64,000 nt of DNA from Nissolia schottii (GCA_003254905.1 QANU01070688.1:437833-501832); one strand, 5' to 3'; shown: positions 25,331 to 38,338, numbered from the stretch's first letter. Notes: generated by a model from the letters alone, not told the origin. Numbers and translations are program-made.

Positions 25331-26529
25331 CTTACTATTTTCTTGTGCCCTTGAAAGACGTACTTGGTGTTTGTTTCCCCATGATCAAAGAGGTAGTGAC
25401 ATTCCTGCAATCCAATTCCAGTTAGTTTTGCATTCACTTTTTCTCTTTCATCTTCTTGACAAATAAGGTTATACCAAGTAACGAGCATTTCTTACTTAAA
25501 TAAGATATGAAGGAGCTCAAATTACACAGCAGTAGTGCTGCTTGGCTCGAAAATTTTCATGCTCGATTTGTTCGAATTATCAATTGAAATAATTTCATTG
25601 GATGGAGTTCCACCATTTACGGAAATCATTGGTAGGTGGTTGGGGCGAAAGAAAATCAAATGGTGATAAATTGTAAGTATATTTTTCACAAAAAAATGTG
25701 TTTTCTTGAAGACACTGGTAAGTAAGAAAATGAAGAATTATCTTCGTTGGATCAATATTATATGCTGAGATCCACTCACAATATATTTATACTAATTTAA
25801 GAGTAAATTTTTTTTTTTTTTCATTTTAGAGGTTCTAATTCCACACATAACGTTGGCAGAGGTTTATATGCATTAATAAATTTACCTATTTAACCGAACA
25901 TGCTGGCAGCGGAGGATGTCTCCGACGCCAACGGCATCCAAGGCTGTCCAACCATTTGTCCATGTTGTTAATGCAAACCCACTAACCCTCAGAGTATCAG
26001 AAGATTCTAATACCAAACTTTGGACACCCAACCTACAAGCATGCATATGTAGTCACTATCATCAAATGCTAGCTTAATTTGAAACATTAGTGAAAATGTA
26101 TGGATAAAAAATTGCATTCTTTTACACCAATAAGGATTGTGAAAGAGTGAGTGAACTGAAGACGTACCTGTGAAGTCCTAAGGATGTTGTAAGCCCACAA
26201 ATTCCAGCTCCCACAATCACAATGTCTTCGGCTATTGTTGTTTCCATTGTTATATATCAACCCCTTTTATTTTTATGTTACCCTGCTCTTTCCTATGCCT
26301 TTTATTTTTCTCACGAATACAAATAATAATAAGGTTGAGGGATGAGAAGCTCCGGCTAAAATGTAGTGCTAATTTGTACTGAAAAAGAAATGAATAAAAC
26401 ACTTTATATAGAGTTGGTGAAAGATGAAGACCACAACACTGATCCCCGATGACCAGGAGAAATATTCTTAAAATACCTTTAATGCATACTCTAAAAATAT
26501 ACAATGAGTCATTCATTTTAAATTGCAAT

Positions 26530-28140
26530 GTTTAAAAATTTTAAACATCTTGAATAAAAGGATAAAGGAACACAACAAAGATTACAGAGAACAAGAAATA
26601 ATAGAATTGTATTATGAGAGTTATGTGTCTTTACATAGGAGGCTAAGCCTATTTATAGGCTGAAGACTCAACGGCCAAAACACAACGGCTAGCTAAAATT
26701 AAATTACAATCAATTAATAAGACTAAATCAAATCAAATCAATTATGATCATTAATATAAATTATTCTTAACAAAAAAATATATAAAAAAATAGAAAAAAA
26801 TTAATGGTTGTTTTTATTCTTGGAGGCTACAAGACGATACAAGTATTTTTAGATGACGGTTGACATGGCTCAAGTTAGATAATTTGAGTCAATGATTCTA
26901 AAAGTTCGATGGATTTATAAAACAACCCCGTTATTTTTACACATAAAAAATAATCATCCAATAATCACCCACTAGAGAAACAAAACATTGCACAATAAAA
27001 AAATAAATATTACATAATAGAGAAACAAACATTGTCAAACACATAAAACAATAATATTAACATATGACTGCACAAGCACACATAAATGTTCAGTGACAAT
27101 GTTTGTTTTACTGTTTTACAGTAACATTAAACTCATACGTGCACGGGCACGCTATGTTGTATAGTGCTTTTTTTTCTTTATTTTGTAATATTTATTTTTC
27201 TGTTAAATGACTATTTTTAAGATGTACAAATAACATTTTCCTCGTTAAAATGGGCAGGCGGCTATGTCTATAAGAAAACAATAAAGTTGGTTTCCAGGTA
27301 TTGGGTCAATTGAGTGATGTAACAAAAATACAAAGAATTTAACATTAGATTAATTATGTTCATGAAATGTCAACCAAAAATATTAAGTCAACCAAAAAAT
27401 TATATTCATGAAATAGAGAAACAGTACCACTCTCAATTATTCTAACCTCAGTCATAACCTTAATTTAAGAATGAAACGTATACCTACTGATACCTGATAA
27501 TAATATAAACTATGCAGTTGAATTTGTCAATAATAATAATAATAATTAATAAATGCCTGGTTTTTGAGTTTGTGTACTGATTTTTATATTTTTGAATTTG
27601 TCATCTTCCGTCAATGCAACCATGGTTAGAATGGTGTGTGGTAGTGGCATGGGAATGATGATTGCTCATGTGGTGGTGGTGGTGAAAATGGGGGGAGGGG
27701 GTGTGGCAGTAATGGTATTGGGAATGTGGTATGAGTGATGGTGCTGATGAGAATGAGGGTGTAGTGGTGGTGGGAATAATAGTGTGGGCTGTGGTGGCGG
27801 TGACTCAAGGTGGGGTTGGTGGTGGTGGGCTTAAGGTAAAGGAAGTGGTGGTAGTGGGAGTATAAAGATTAAATAGTCTGTAGACATTTTTGGCCAGGTT
27901 GATCTCTCAACCATCAAAACAATGTCATTTTATGGCTGACTAGAAGAGGGGAGAGAGAAAAGGATGTTGTTAACGAACACGTCAACTGCCGCTTGGAGTC
28001 TAGTGGACGGAAGAACCAATAGGTCGAATGTTTGTAAAGTTTAAGGATTGATGTGTCATTATTTTAAGTTGCTCGATCGACCAAATAGAGCAATAGGGCA
28101 AAATCTATAGACCAAATAGGGTATTAACCCTTATTATTAT
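26530..28140. other. Intergenic with low-complexity GTGGTGG tract
   Basis: AT-rich intergenic DNA. A GTGGTGG-rich low-complexity tract lies at 27640-27860; the His/Pro-rich minus-strand frame across it is a composition artefact. A segment at about 27285-27600 is duplicated near 60.5 kb and is listed separately. A (TTA)n run is at about 28130-28147. Confidence 0.5.
27285..27600 (+). repeat. Dispersed repeat, copy 1 (copy 2 near 60.5 kb)
   Basis: From about ATAAAGTTG onward this segment matches 60505-60810 in the same orientation, with small indels. Shared blocks include GTACCACTCTCAATTATT and AACTATGCAGTTGAATTTGT. The family is not recognised. It may be a transposon fragment or a segmental duplication. 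Confidence 0.7.
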
Positions 28141-28189
28141 TATTATTAGATACTAGAATACACATATTTATCTGAATGTATTCTTTTTG

Positions 28190-29000
28190 AGGAAGTGTGC
28201 ACAAATTAAACTTTATTTGTCACATTGCACAAACATAACAAAATGATGTGCACATACTTTACACTGATTACAGATGCACAAAAATCACATATAATTCAAA
28301 AGTCTCGAATAAAAAAGAGTGACAAATAGTACATGAAAGATGCACCAGCATTACATGAACGATGCACAAACAATATAAGACAGATGCACAAACATTACAT
28401 GAAAGTTGCACAAACATTACATGAATGATGCACAAGCATTACAAAACAAAGTGCACAAACTTTAACTGATGAGATGCACAAACTTTAGAGTTTAATAAAA
28501 AAAATGATTGCATGAACTATACAAGTAACGATGCACAGACATTACAAGATAGATGCACAAACATTGCAGCAATCGCTTTAAATGTCAAACTCATGCACAA
28601 ACATTACACATCAGAATGCACAAACTTTGTCTGATGGGATGCACAAATTAACTTTATATTTTAATAAATAGGATTACATTAACTATTCGAGTAAAAGTAC
28701 ACAAATTAAACATTACAAGACAGAGGCACAAACATTACATTACAACTGCTTTAAATGGCGAACTTATGCCCAAACATTACACCACATGATGCACAGACTT
28801 TGCCAAATACAATGCATAAACATAATACACAAAGATGCACAAATTTTATGATATAAGAAGCCAAAATAATCCAAAAGTGAAATGCACGGAACTCATATAT
28901 AGAGTGCACAAACTTCAGTAACCACAATGCACAAACATTGTACATATCTGTGCACAAACTTTATACACAAATGACTCACTAACGTTATCGAAAAACAAAA
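28190..29000 (+). repeat. Array of GATGCACAAACATTACA units
   Basis: Well over ten degenerate copies of a TGCACAAAC(A/T)TTA core occur with irregular spacing. The same word lies inverted at 29935-30450. The flank at 29390-29465 contains GAGTGTGTGTATGATGTATC and TGTACATGTAGTGG, resembling the end of the small element at 61916-62126. It is probably the subterminal part of a non-autonomous DNA transposon. There is no coding potential. Confidence 0.65.
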
Positions 29001-29934
29001 ACCATTGTGAAATCGATCTTAAATCACAAACATTCGAATAAAACTTGAAGACGGATAGACGGATAGCAAATCGACGAACGAACCCTAAACCAACAGTACA
29101 GAAACTAAATAGTGAACTCATTTCGAGTACTCACCATTGTTGGTTTTGGTGTGTGATCTTCGTTTGCATTTGGTAAAACTTGTGCAGAGAGCACGATGGA
29201 GAGCAATGAGAGATGAGAGTCACAAGAGTGAAGAAAGAAAAGAGAAGGATGAGTTTGCAGAAGTGATGAAATGAGAAAACGAACGATTTCCAATCCTATT
29301 TTCTCGAAAGAAAGTAGAAAGAGCGAATGTTTGAGTTTCACGTGTTGTAACGCGCGCGTGAGTGTGAGTGAGAATGTATTCACGCTAGGTGGTTATTTTA
29401 TGGGGCCCACCATATATTAATACGAGTGTGTGTATGATGTATCAAATTGTGATGTACATGTAGTGGAACTAATGTCTATAATCTAGTATATTAAACATTT
29501 CTTTACATTATATTCCACGATCACGACAGCAAGATAAAATGATTTGTCCATATTTAAAAAATAAAAAAGCTTGTTGTACACTATTTTTTTATCACACTAT
29601 TTTTCTATCACCAATCTATCATCACATTAAATACAAATTTTCTCTCTTTTCTCCCCCACTCTCTTCACTTTCTCACATTCCTCCTCTTCTTCTTCTTCTC
29701 CTATTCTTTTTTGTTTCTCTCTTCTCGCCTCACTCTTCTTTCATTTTTATTTCTTTTTTTTTTCTTCGTTTTATCACAAACATTTTTTTCTTCACTTGTT
29801 TAGTTTTTCTAGTTTATTTTTCTTCATTTATCACATACACTATTTTATATAATTTTTTTTCATTTTTTCTTCTTTGCAAGACATTATGGATCTCAGAGTT
29901 TTCATTTTCATATTCGTTTATGCAATTTTTCTAG

Positions 29935-30450
29935 TTGTTAAAAAGTTTGTGCATGCGCGTAAAAAAGTTTATGCATTATTATTCAAAAGTTTGTTCACTA
30001 TTGTTCAAAAGATTTTGCATATGAACACCAAAGTTTTCTTCTTCGTAATTGTTTTCATTTTTCGTTTCCATCATATTTTTGTTTCTGGTTGTTCAAAAGT
30101 TTGTTCATGTGTGTAAAATAAGTTTATGCATTATTGTTCAAAAATTTGTGCACGTGAGTACTAAAATTTTCTTATTCTTCATTTTTGATCTTATTATTTG
30201 TTTCTACTTGTTAAAAATTTTGTCAACATTAGTTCAAAAGTTTGTGTATTTGCTTTAAAATATTTATGCATAGTAGCAAGTGAGTCCACACACTTAGAGT
30301 GTGAGTAAGGAGCAAGAGAGCACAACAGTTATCTTTTACTATTTAATGCACCATAAGTCTGATTTAATTTAGTTTTGCATATGACACATGTTTGTACATG
30401 TATGTAGAAAAAATTTGCGCATATGCATGCAAAAGTTTGTGCATTCAGTA
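29935..30450 (-). repeat. Inverted counterpart array of GTTTGTGCAT units
   Basis: The plus strand shows AAAGTTTGTGCAT-like words repeatedly, the reverse complement of the array at 28190-29000. Between the two arms lies T/C-rich sequence (29630-29900). The T-rich plus-strand frames here encode Phe-rich low-complexity peptides and are not genes. Confidence 0.6.
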
Positions 30451-30779
30451 CTTGTGTGTAGTGGTTGTATGGTAGCAATAAAATCGATGCACATCTAATA
30501 TTACTATTTTAGAAAATATTAATTTTGGTGTAATAAATTCAACCATTCATGGAAATTTATTATGAGCTGAATGGTGCGGCTTATCCGAAACATGGATGGA
30601 ACCCGAGTTGATATGATTGGTAGTGTTTTGTTATTTTATGAGCTTTGGCCTCTTTTCCTCATAAAAGTAAAAGAAGACACAATAATAAGGATTTATTACA
30701 TATATATATATATATATATATTTCTCCCAAATGATTTATATCTCATAATATATTTTATATAAAAAATTTACATTTGTAT

Positions 30780-30965
30780 GGGTCTAGATCTAAAATTGCT
30801 ACACTTGTAGCAATTTCAGACCCTTTAAAAAAAGTCTGAAATTGTGGCGATTTCAGATTTTTTTTAATGTCTGAAATCGTCACACTCTGTGACGATTTTA
30901 GACTTTTTTCTTTTTTTAAAAAAAACCTGAAATTGTCACAGAGTATGACAATTTTAGACTTAAAT
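30780..30965. repeat. Small foldback of TCTGAAATTGTCAC repeats
   Basis: Four alternating copies of a TCTGAAATTGT/C word lie in both orientations. A near-perfect hairpin at about 30869-30902 has arms AAATCGTCACA and TGTGACGATTT around CTC. A (TA)n microsatellite precedes it at about 30697-30720. It is probably a MITE-derived repeat. Confidence 0.5.
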
Positions 30966-30969
30966 CCAT

Positions 30970-33540
30970 ACAATTATAAATTTATCTTTCGATCTATATT
31001 TTAAAATGCAAGTTATTCTACCCCATCTAAAAGTAAAAGGCCCAGTAATAACAGTATGAACTTGGCACAATAATGTGATACAATAATAGCAAGAATGACG
31101 TGGACGCATGCATATTATACTTTACAGCAAAAAAGATGAAAACAAACCCTCTAGAACTATCTCTCTCTATAGTATGACCAATAAAAAATATTGAGAGATC
31201 TAATTCATTCATGAGTCTAGAATTAATTTATATATTTTAATAAATAATAATTAATATTTTATTTTTTATTGAATTCTTTAAAATATTAAGTGTCAGTAGT
31301 TAAAGTGTACAAGTTGATATTTAGATTCATGGATTAGGTCTCTCAAACATTACTCGTAATGAGATATGATTTAAAGACTTGACTCATGAATCTAAATAGG
31401 TCTTCCAAGCATTACTCTATGTATAATATAATATATATTAAATAAAAAACTTTTACTAAAATAACAAACTTCCATTATCTCTTTAGTGCCATAGTTTTAT
31501 TTTTATTTTTCAAATGCTTCTTACAATTTTATGTATATCTTTTTCCTTTAAAATAAATTATTTATAAAAACAACATAACGACACTTAAATATTAAAAATA
31601 ATATATTAGATCCAACATTAATGAGATTTGACCTCCTTCATTATGGATTAGTCGAAGATCTGTAGCTCTACTCCATGCATGAATAGTATCAATATCTAAG
31701 CATCTTTCATATCAAAGACTAACATTATCAATGTTATAGTTTGAAGAATGTATTATGCTTCATTTTACGATAAATCTAAATATTTTCTTTATTTGTAAAA
31801 CCCTCCTTTAAACAAAATCTCACAAAAAGAAACGAAAACATCCATAAAAGATAAAGAAAACACTATAAAAAGGAACAAAACTACAATCATAAAAAGGATC
31901 GAAAACACTACAAAGGGAAACAAAACACAAAAAAATTCTAAATAAATAAAAAGAAAATGTGGTTGGATTGCCAAAAAAAAAATGATGGTTGTCCCACTCT
32001 TCTCACAATATATGTATTGATGTAGATGTTATTTGATAAAATATATTAAATAATGAAGTGATATAATTTAAAGCCATAATTTTTATATGAAGTTTTTTTT
32101 TAGTCTTTTCAAGTATTTGCAGCCAAAAGTAGTAATTAATCCCTTCGTGTACTATAAATCTATTTAAGGGGTAGATGACTAGATGACAGTCATGAGTTTT
32201 GAAGCTACTTTATGCATTTTATATAAAGTTTTAATTACTCAAAAAATATAATGATGAAAAATACAATTTATCAAGATAAAATTTTAAAAGTAAAAAAAAA
32301 ATCATAAAAAAAGTAGTAACCAATAAAAACATATTAAATATGTTGCGTGTATTATATTCATAGATTAACTAACCACCTGATGTGGCATAGATGAACATCA
32401 CTTTGTCCCTTAACCATGATTTTGGGGGTTTGATTCCTGCCCATGAGAATGGAATCTCACTTGTGGCCATCAGACTACCACTTCTTGTGGTGTTAGTTAT
32501 TACAAAAAGATTAGTCATTGACTTCGTCGGTGAATAACTTGGTCAAGAGCAAAAATTCATGGATTAAATAACTATTAATCCAAAATTCAAAAGTAACTGA
32601 GTTTGTAAAATGAGGAGAAAATATTATTTTCTCTCTTGTTGTTTGGCTGGATAAAAAAAATGAGAAGAAGAAAAATTTAGTTAAATAAAAATGATTTTAT
32701 TATCCTTATTTTTATGATAAAAAAGAATAATATAAATATATAATTTTAATTTTATAATACTAATTAACTCTCACTTCATTTTCTTCTCACATTAGAACAA
32801 AAACTTTTTTTTATAAGATCCACTATAAAGCTTTCTTTTCTTCCATTTTCTCTTGTTAATTAAACAATAGAAAATCATCTTGTTTACTCGTTTTCTCATT
32901 CCTCATTTCTTTCCTCTTGTTTTCTACCCATCCAAACAATGGGATAAAGAGGGTTTAAAAATTTTATCTTATAACTAATAACCAATATTCACGGGCACAA
33001 AAATAAGATGACTATTGTTATTTGTGCAATTTTGATCGACATTCTTACAATATAAAAATTATGAAGTTCTTTTACTCAGTAAACTTAATAGTTTAAACTT
33101 TTAAATGAAATAATATTTTAGATGATATCGAAATTTTAATATCAATATTATAACGTCGGTCATTAGTGTCCCCATTTTCTCATTATTATCCACACCTGAT
33201 GTTGATGTGTCAGGCTTCATAATGCCTTTTTTGTGTGGTGTGAGTTTGGTAATGTCAGTAGTCAATCCTAAAAGCAATACTCATTTAATTATTTATGCCA
33301 AAAAGGATATTTTTTTTCTGTCTAGTTTTTGTTATATTTTTAAATAAAAATTTATCTAACATTATTTATTATTTAAAATAAATTAAAAAATTATTAAATA
33401 TATTTTTTATAAATTTATTTTTGTTATTTTTTATACTTTTAATAACATTTAATTATTATAATACTTATTATTTAAAATTAATTTTGTATACACACTTTTT
33501 ATTTTCCTTATTTTAGTGTCATTAAATAATTTTTTAAATT
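30970..33540. other. Intergenic, possible SINE remnant
   Basis: AT-rich, with no gene recognised. At about 32375-32540 there is a TGTGGCATAGATG word and, some 40 nt on, GGTTTGATTCC, similar to pol III A and B boxes. This could be an old tRNA-derived SINE but is weakly supported. Confidence 0.3.
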
Positions 33541-36500
33541 ATGATTTTTTTTTTTTGAAAATGATAACAGAAAGGGAACTAATAAAGCAAAACGCACTAC
33601 CAAAAGGGAACTAACAAAGCAAAACGCACTATCATCAATAATTGTATTGCAATCGTAAATCCACAACCACCACAGCCCGGCAGATAACGCTTCTGCTATG
33701 TAAACCCCTTCAAAGCAAATGCGGATTAAACCCTTCTTCCACTGTCTCTGTCTTTTCGGTACAAATCTCATTGTGCCATTTCTCATTTCCACAATTTCAT
33801 TTTCTAAGCGATTTTAAGAAGGGATTCTGTGGCCTTCAGTAGAACTTTCGGTTGCTGGAAGTCGAGGTTTGTTTCTCCGACTACTTTATTCCATTTCAAC
33901 ATAGTTAAAATTCTTTTCAGTGATATTCTGCATATAATTAAACTCTTTTTAAGATATTTGGATAATTCTTCAAATACTTTTTAGACATTAGAAAATAAAA
34001 ACTGTATGAAAAAAAAAAGGAAATGTTTTTCTCCCTTAACTTTGTACTGATTTATTTTTATTTTTGACGTAATTTATTTCAAAGCTCTGTTGAAATCCAT
34101 GGTACCAAAAAGAGAAAGTGAAAACTGAATTTGCTAAAATGGAATTGAGATAATGAGAAAATGATTGCAAACTAAAAGTGGTGCTGACCTATATATAGGC
34201 TCATGATAACTACTAATCATTAGTTAATTAGCTAAATTATTAGGTAATCCTAACTAACTATTACAATTATCAAATCACAATTATAATTATCAATTACTTC
34301 AAGTATATATTCTAATAAGCTCCGTAAATTATTTTGGAGTTTGACCATTAGAAATAGTGATGGAACCCTAATTTTGGTGAATTTTCTTCTTCTTCTTCTT
34401 CTTATATTGCCGTCAAAACTCCATTATTAGCAAAACTGGCTAATCTAATTTAGAGTGTTCTAGTTACTCCTTCTGACACAATTTTTTTTTCTTCAAGCTT
34501 TGAACATGAGACCTTGTAAAAAGGAGTACGAACTTGGCTCTCATTCAATTATCCATGTCGTGGTCTAACTTTGGTGAGTTGACTTTGCATTGTGTTTACC
34601 TCAAGTTAATTGTTTTAATTGAAATGAGATAGGATCGATTAAAGGAATACAGGTTATAAATGGCACAAATAAAGTCTTACAAAAATAAATAATTATAAGT
34701 GTAACAAAACAAAAGACAAAGGGGGTTTAAAGTGATTCAACTTAAAGCTTACGTCTACTACCAAATATGACAAACAAAAATATTATAAAGATATAAAAAT
34801 GATTACACTTCACTCAAAATCCAAATCCTAAATAGACTTAAAATATCTCACAATATATTTTCACTAGTATATAATTCAATACAAAGAGAAAAAAACAAAA
34901 TAAGCAAAACAAATTCTTCTTTGCCAAATGGTTTGAGGCACAAACGTAAAGGTGATACTTTAAGGAGTTACAAAGCTTGTTCTATATATAGCTTCAAATG
35001 CAAGTGCCAAGTGAAAGCATAAATGCTCTCAACCAATATTGCAGACAAAGGTTGAAAATCAATTTCCACATGTGCACTAATACATGATGTGCAACAATAA
35101 TGGAAGCGTAGCTTGTCCACTGAAGTTATCCAAAGCAAGGAGGAGTCTCCGTTGGACCGGGTAATTTCCAAGTCTAACTTGGTCTCTGCATCAGAGTCAC
35201 TCATTTTGTAATGGATGGCTGAGATTGATTGAGTCTAATTTATCTTTTCCACTCACAAGGGGATCAACACTAAAATTGTGGATTTACAAATACAGTACTG
35301 CAAAAATATTTAACTTGTTACTAAGGATAAAAAATACAAGCACTAATATTGTAATTGGTGATTACTTAATTGTTAATAATAAATTTCGAGTGACCGCTGA
35401 TTTTTTTTTATAACTTTTTACTGGTAGTGAAAATCAAAATTTATTGCTCTAACTTATTATACATGAATCATGTAAAGGATAATTAGTGAATACTTAACAA
35501 GTAATACATATTTTTTTGGGGGCATCTTTTTAACGCCGTCTGAAGAAGTTTTCCGGCAAGGTGGCCGCCATCTCTCTTGCCTCCCCTGCTAGCGCCATCA
35601 CCCCCCCCTCTTTGGTGATCTCCTCCACTGCGCCCATCAACCACCAACACAAGCCGCCACCACCATCAACCACTGCCTCCGTCAACCACCATCACCATAA
35701 AAGTGTAAGATGCGTGTCTAAGATTTATACACATCTCATAAAAAAGAAGATTTATACACCAAAAAGCATTGAAAACAAAATAATGTCACTGCCAGCCCCT
35801 AATTCCATGTGAAGCAACATACTTTTGGCACTCAATAAAATAACACTAGTAGCAAAAAACAAGTTCAAGCAATGTTAACTACAACCCCCAATTTCAATTC
35901 AAAGCAGCAGATCTATGGCATAATGTAAAAAACACCAAACGCAGGTAGAAGAAAGTTGAGTCACCCAATATTTACTGGCACCGTGCAACAGCTTGACGAC
36001 ACCGAATCAAACACCAAAATGCATAATAAACAACATCATCAATCTTATTCCCATTTTTATTTCATCATCATAAACAGTTCCAAAATTCAGACAATTTATT
36101 AATAATCATCCTCAATAACAATAAAGTAAAATAAAAAATCAAAAGAATATACAACACAAGCCTAAAAAAAAATTTACTTTACAAAAAAAAAACTTTGGAA
36201 GCTTAGTGAAAAGGAAAAAAGATGAATAAATATAGATTTCTAAATGAATACAAGCAGGTGTTACAAAGTATAGAAATTTGAAGCATATTTGAAGTAGAAG
36301 CAGATCCGAAGTAAAAGCAGACTTCAGATCTGAAGTAGAAAAGAGATAAAAAAACGAAGATAGTGCAGGAGAGACGGCGACGAGGTTGGAGGTTGGCTCT
36401 GGGATGACGAATTCAGAGGTGTGCTACTGGTATGGAGGGAGTCACCGGTGGGGGAGAGGTCGACAACATGGATGGACTTGTCGGCAGAGGAGCGGAGGGG

Positions 36501-36738
36501 TCTCGGGCTCAATTGCAGTGACAGAAAGGCGGAGAAGGTTCCAGAGTCAATGTCAGCGTCGCCTCGGGTGCTCAGATCTACACCACTGCCACCATTGCAA
36601 ATTGATCTTCAATCTAACGATCCACAGACTCAAGGTCCTTACTACGTCGTCGCCACGCGTTGCCGCATCTATCGGGTATGTTGGGGTCGGTGGCGACATT
36701 GATGACCTCTACTGAAGAGGTCGTGCATGAGAGCAGTG
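33541..36738. other. Intergenic, no gene recognised
   Basis: A tandem duplication of about 30 bp (AAAGGGAACTAA.AAAGCAAAACGCACTA) lies at 33571-33631. Frames at 33508-33792, 34968-35204 and 35561-35812 have no family I recognise. The sequence at 36360-36738 is GC-richer and continues on the far side of the LTR element (39852 on), so it was a single genic-looking stretch before that insertion. Confidence 0.35.
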
Positions 36739-37026
36739 TGTAAAGAAGTGGATTTGCAATAGACTGAATTATATAAATAATAGAATAATTTTGTATATTT
36801 TCTGTATTTGTGGTGTTTGAATTATAAGAAAATGGATAGTGATGGAAAACCTTTTTAAGGAAGGAGATGACTAGTGAGAAAGAATATCCTAAGAGAGAGG
36901 GGTAGGATTAGCCCATACAATTTTCCATGCTTTCTAATTCCCCTCTTCCCTCTATTTATAATAAATTTGGCTCCACTAATTCGGCCAATTCTTAATTCGG
37001 ACCTTTATTTACTTAGGTCCGTTACA
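36739..37026 (-). repeat. LTR (3' LTR of the minus-strand element)
   Basis: Direct repeat of 39567-39851 with TG...CA ends. The target-site copy CAGTG lies immediately to its left, and a purine-rich tract adjoins its inner edge. Confidence 0.9.
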
Positions 37027-37648
37027 ATACTTTCCCCTTTAAAAATGGACCTTGTCCTCAAGGTCCCAAAAATAAAAATTTTCACCCGGATCCCATTGCA
37101 TAAATTGTAAATTGCTGAAGGGGTCTTTATCAATTGGGCCAATTTTAGGTATTTTCATAAAAGTTTCCCTTGTGATAGCAACCCACGTCTTGACTCTTGT
37201 TTTTGTAAAGGAAGTGCCATCCACCACAGACAAAAAACAAAGCTCCTTCTTTAGCAGGTCGTCTTGTGCTTGGCTTAAGCACTCCTTTCTTAGCAGGCTC
37301 AAGTGTATATGCCCCAGTTGAGTAGAAGAGCTCATTTTCTCTTCTCCCCCCAAATAAGCCCTAGCCGCCCTATTCCGGTTGAGAACCACAACATCCGCAG
37401 CCGCCAGCCATCGCGCCATCGCTGCTCGCCACCATCTCACCTACGTGCGTCTGTCAACTTGGCCCCCTGTTGCCGTTGGTTCCTTGTCCCTTGCCTCAGC
37501 AGCAGCAGCTCGTCCCCTCGTCTCCGTCCAAACCTTTGAGGGCGACATGGCCACTGATGCTGCCCCAACCGTTCCCCTCCCCGACGTCATGAAGGCCACC
37601 ATCCGCCCCAACATCGGCACGTTCGTTGCTGGCGGTGGTAGAGCTGTC

Positions 37649-38085
37649 TGTTGGAATTTCTTCAACTACATCATGTCAGATTGTCAAGGATTATAACAAT
37701 TCGTAAATACCTGAATTCATGGATGTTGTGGAATTCCCTACAGCGATTAGTCACGAACAAGATGGCTTTATGATCTTCCTCAACCAAATCCCTTAGTTCC
37801 TCAATGGAGCCTCTGTTTCTCTTCTAGATGGGGAGAACGGAAACTGTTTGATTTGTTCTATTGGGGATCATAGCCTCCTCACGTATTTATAACTGATCAG
37901 GGGGCCCACTATCCCCTGATGGGCCAATACTCGACATTTACCTATTAAGTCCATATCATTTTCTTTAAGCCCAAGAGGCTTGTGACAAAATTAGATCACT
38001 GTAATAAGCCCTTTATGATAAATAACTAATATAATTGTTACTAAATATGAGCCCACATAATTATTGGAATTACAAATTTCCAACA
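37649..38085 (+). mobile_element. Solo LTR nested in the LTR retrotransposon
   Basis: A 437-bp segment begins TGTTGGAATTTC and ends AAATTTCCAACA. It is flanked by a perfect 5-bp duplication CTGTC (37644-37648 and 38086-38090). It has no internal coding region. The structure is that of a solo LTR left by recombination between the two LTRs of a full element. Strand is tentative. Confidence 0.85.
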
Positions 38086-38192
38086 CTGTCATGGCCACCA
38101 CGGTTTCTCTCTTCTTCCACACCCACGACGTGATGACAGCCACCATCACTAGCGCTTCGTCGCCGGTCACTGCCGCCGAGGCGTCTTCATCT

Positions 38193-38285
38193 CAGTTGTT
38201 GGTGTACAAGAGCAACTGCTCGTATAGTGGGTGCCCTAAGATATCCTTCTTGTACTCCCTCAGATCGTCGCCGGACTCGCAGTTG
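38193..38285 (-). pseudogene. Captured class II KNOX homeobox-gene fragment (KNOX1 motif)
   Basis: The minus strand encodes LREYKKDILGHPLYEQLL, close to the start of the KNOX1 domain of class II KNOTTED-like proteins (KNAT3/4/5 group). A stop follows soon after. The match is short, so the call rests on the distinctive HPLYEQLL core. It neighbours the cyclophilin piece inside the same LTR element. Confidence 0.55.
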
Positions 38286-38338
38286 TTGCTCCGATCCTCG
38301 CTCTTCTATTCGCCGCCATCAACGTCCACCTTGCTTTT

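Larger units (their letters stand above)
24175..26247 (-). pseudogene. Broken FAD-dependent monooxygenase (plant MO1/MO2-like)
   Basis: Three exons are recognisable on the minus strand. Exon 1 (26168-26247, METTIAEDIV) carries the FAD-binding GAGICG. Exon 2 (25886-26032) joins in frame and reads LVLESSDTLRVSGFALTTW. The last exon (about 24175-24684) has CVAGDAFHPMAPDLGQAG, the second FAD motif. The central region of roughly 200 residues expected in this family is absent. The space between holds a CACTA-type end, an LTR-like fragment and an N gap. The C-terminus is also shifted: the long frame ends at 24200, while the family-like ending DFDSGKL appears in another frame and stops at 24175-24177. 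The usual GQGG is GQAG. Intact relatives hydroxylate small aromatic or related substrates in the cytosol. Missing exons could in part be an assembly effect, but the frameshift argues for a pseudogene. Confidence 0.8.

Noticed and set aside
27626-27808. His/Pro-rich minus-strand frame
   Set aside because: It is a low-complexity GTGGTGG tract with no domain.
28190-29000. CRISPR-like repeat array
   Set aside because: Units are degenerate, spacing is irregular and the genome is a plant nuclear one. Transposon subterminal repeats explain it.
29539-30258. Phe-rich plus-strand frames
   Set aside because: T-rich DNA between and within inverted arrays yields hydrophobic false frames that look like membrane proteins.
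36386-36715. Plus-strand Arg/Gly-rich frames left of the LTR element
   Set aside because: Overlapping frames of similar length in GC-rich DNA, no recognisable domain, and the sequence is interrupted by the insertion.
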